DNA from: Burkholderiales bacterium
GTDB lineage: Bacteria; Pseudomonadota; Gammaproteobacteria; Burkholderiales; Usitatibacteraceae
Assembly: GCA_017880705.1 (NCBI GenBank)
Contig: JADGRS010000204.1
Span: forward strand, 1 to 6,217
DNA: 6,217 bases
Direction: 5' to 3'
The position numbers were made by a program, and so were the translations under genes. Positions 5,973-6,217 of the stretch are shown piece after piece. Below the pieces are notes generated by a model. That model saw only the letters and a program-made list of their open reading frames with translations. It was not told where the DNA came from and made no database searches. Each line of letters begins with the position of its first letter. The stretch's first letter is position 1.

Positions 5973-6217
5973 ATGAGCGAACGCGAATCGATGACCTACG
6001 ACGTGGTCGTGGTGGGCGCGGGCCCGGCCGGGCTTGCCACCGCGATCCGCTTCCGACAGCTCGCCGCCGAGCAGGGGAAGGAATTCACGGTCTGCATCGT
6101 GGAGAAGGGCTCGGAGGTCGGAGCGCACATCCTCTCGGGCGCGGTGATCGATCCCCGGGCATTGAGCGAGCTCTTTCCCGACTGGAAGGAGCGCGGCGCC
6201 CCGCTCCACACCCCCGT
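5973..6217 (+). CDS. Electron-transfer flavoprotein-ubiquinone oxidoreductase (N-terminal part)
   Basis: First 81 codons of a protein that continues past the window end. ETF-QO passes electrons from reduced electron-transfer flavoprotein (fed by acyl-CoA and related dehydrogenases) to ubiquinone at the inner membrane, using FAD and a 4Fe-4S cluster. Visible are the FAD-binding motif [16 protein letters not shown] (residues 11-26), [20 protein letters not shown] (42-61) and the [10 protein letters not shown] segment (69-78), all very typical of ETF-QO. The cluster-binding C-terminus is outside. The start at 5973 gives [10 protein letters not shown], like other betaproteobacterial members; an in-frame ATG at 5991 is a possible alternative. 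No good ribosome binding site precedes either. A TAGAAT at 5961-5966 could be a -10 element very close to the start. It lies on the same strand as nnr but is separated from it by the inverted-repeat unit, so it is probably transcribed separately. Confidence 0.93.
   Translation, partial: MSERESMTYDVVVVGAGPAGLATAIRFRQLAAEQGKEFTVCIVEKGSEVGAHILSGAVIDPRALSELFPDWKERGAPLHTP

Noticed and set aside
5823..6209. 128-codon minus-strand frame crossing the right repeat and the ETF-QO start
   Set aside because: It runs antisense to ETF-QO and its histidine/threonine/glutamate stretch is only the translated repeat.

Overview
The window looks like chromosome from a GC-rich betaproteobacterium. The evidence is the RpoE and ETF-ubiquinone oxidoreductase sequences, and nadB placed back to back with a rpoE-rseA-rseB envelope-stress operon, an order known from beta- and gammaproteobacteria. 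I cannot name a genus.

Positions 45-2207 (minus strand) hold rpoE, rseA and rseB: a stress sigma factor, its membrane anti-sigma factor and the periplasmic protein that guards the anti-sigma factor. rseA and rseB overlap by 4 nt. rpoE and rseA are separated by 76 nt that can form small hairpins. The 229-nt divergent region (2208-2436) contains a candidate sigma-E promoter for rpoE, which would make the operon self-regulating, and the region upstream of nadB, whose start codon is TTG.

Positions 2437-5540 (plus strand) hold nadB (L-aspartate oxidase, first step of de novo NAD synthesis) and nnr (bifunctional NAD(P)H-hydrate epimerase/dehydratase). They overlap by 4 nt, so NAD synthesis and repair of damaged NAD(P)H appear to be made together.

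Positions 5514-5949 look like an inserted unit. Two 47-nt inverted repeats (43 of 47 positions match) flank a minus-strand remnant of a GxxExxY-family protein (PD-(D/E)XK nuclease fold). The N-terminal half that carries the family's name motif is missing, but the catalytic D...ExK core remains. The left repeat runs into nnr and supplies its last eight codons and its stop. This is the most unusual part of the window.

From 5973 to the window end is the first 81 codons of an electron-transfer flavoprotein-ubiquinone oxidoreductase, a respiratory enzyme; the rest lies outside. No RNA genes, CRISPR arrays or complete transposase genes were seen.
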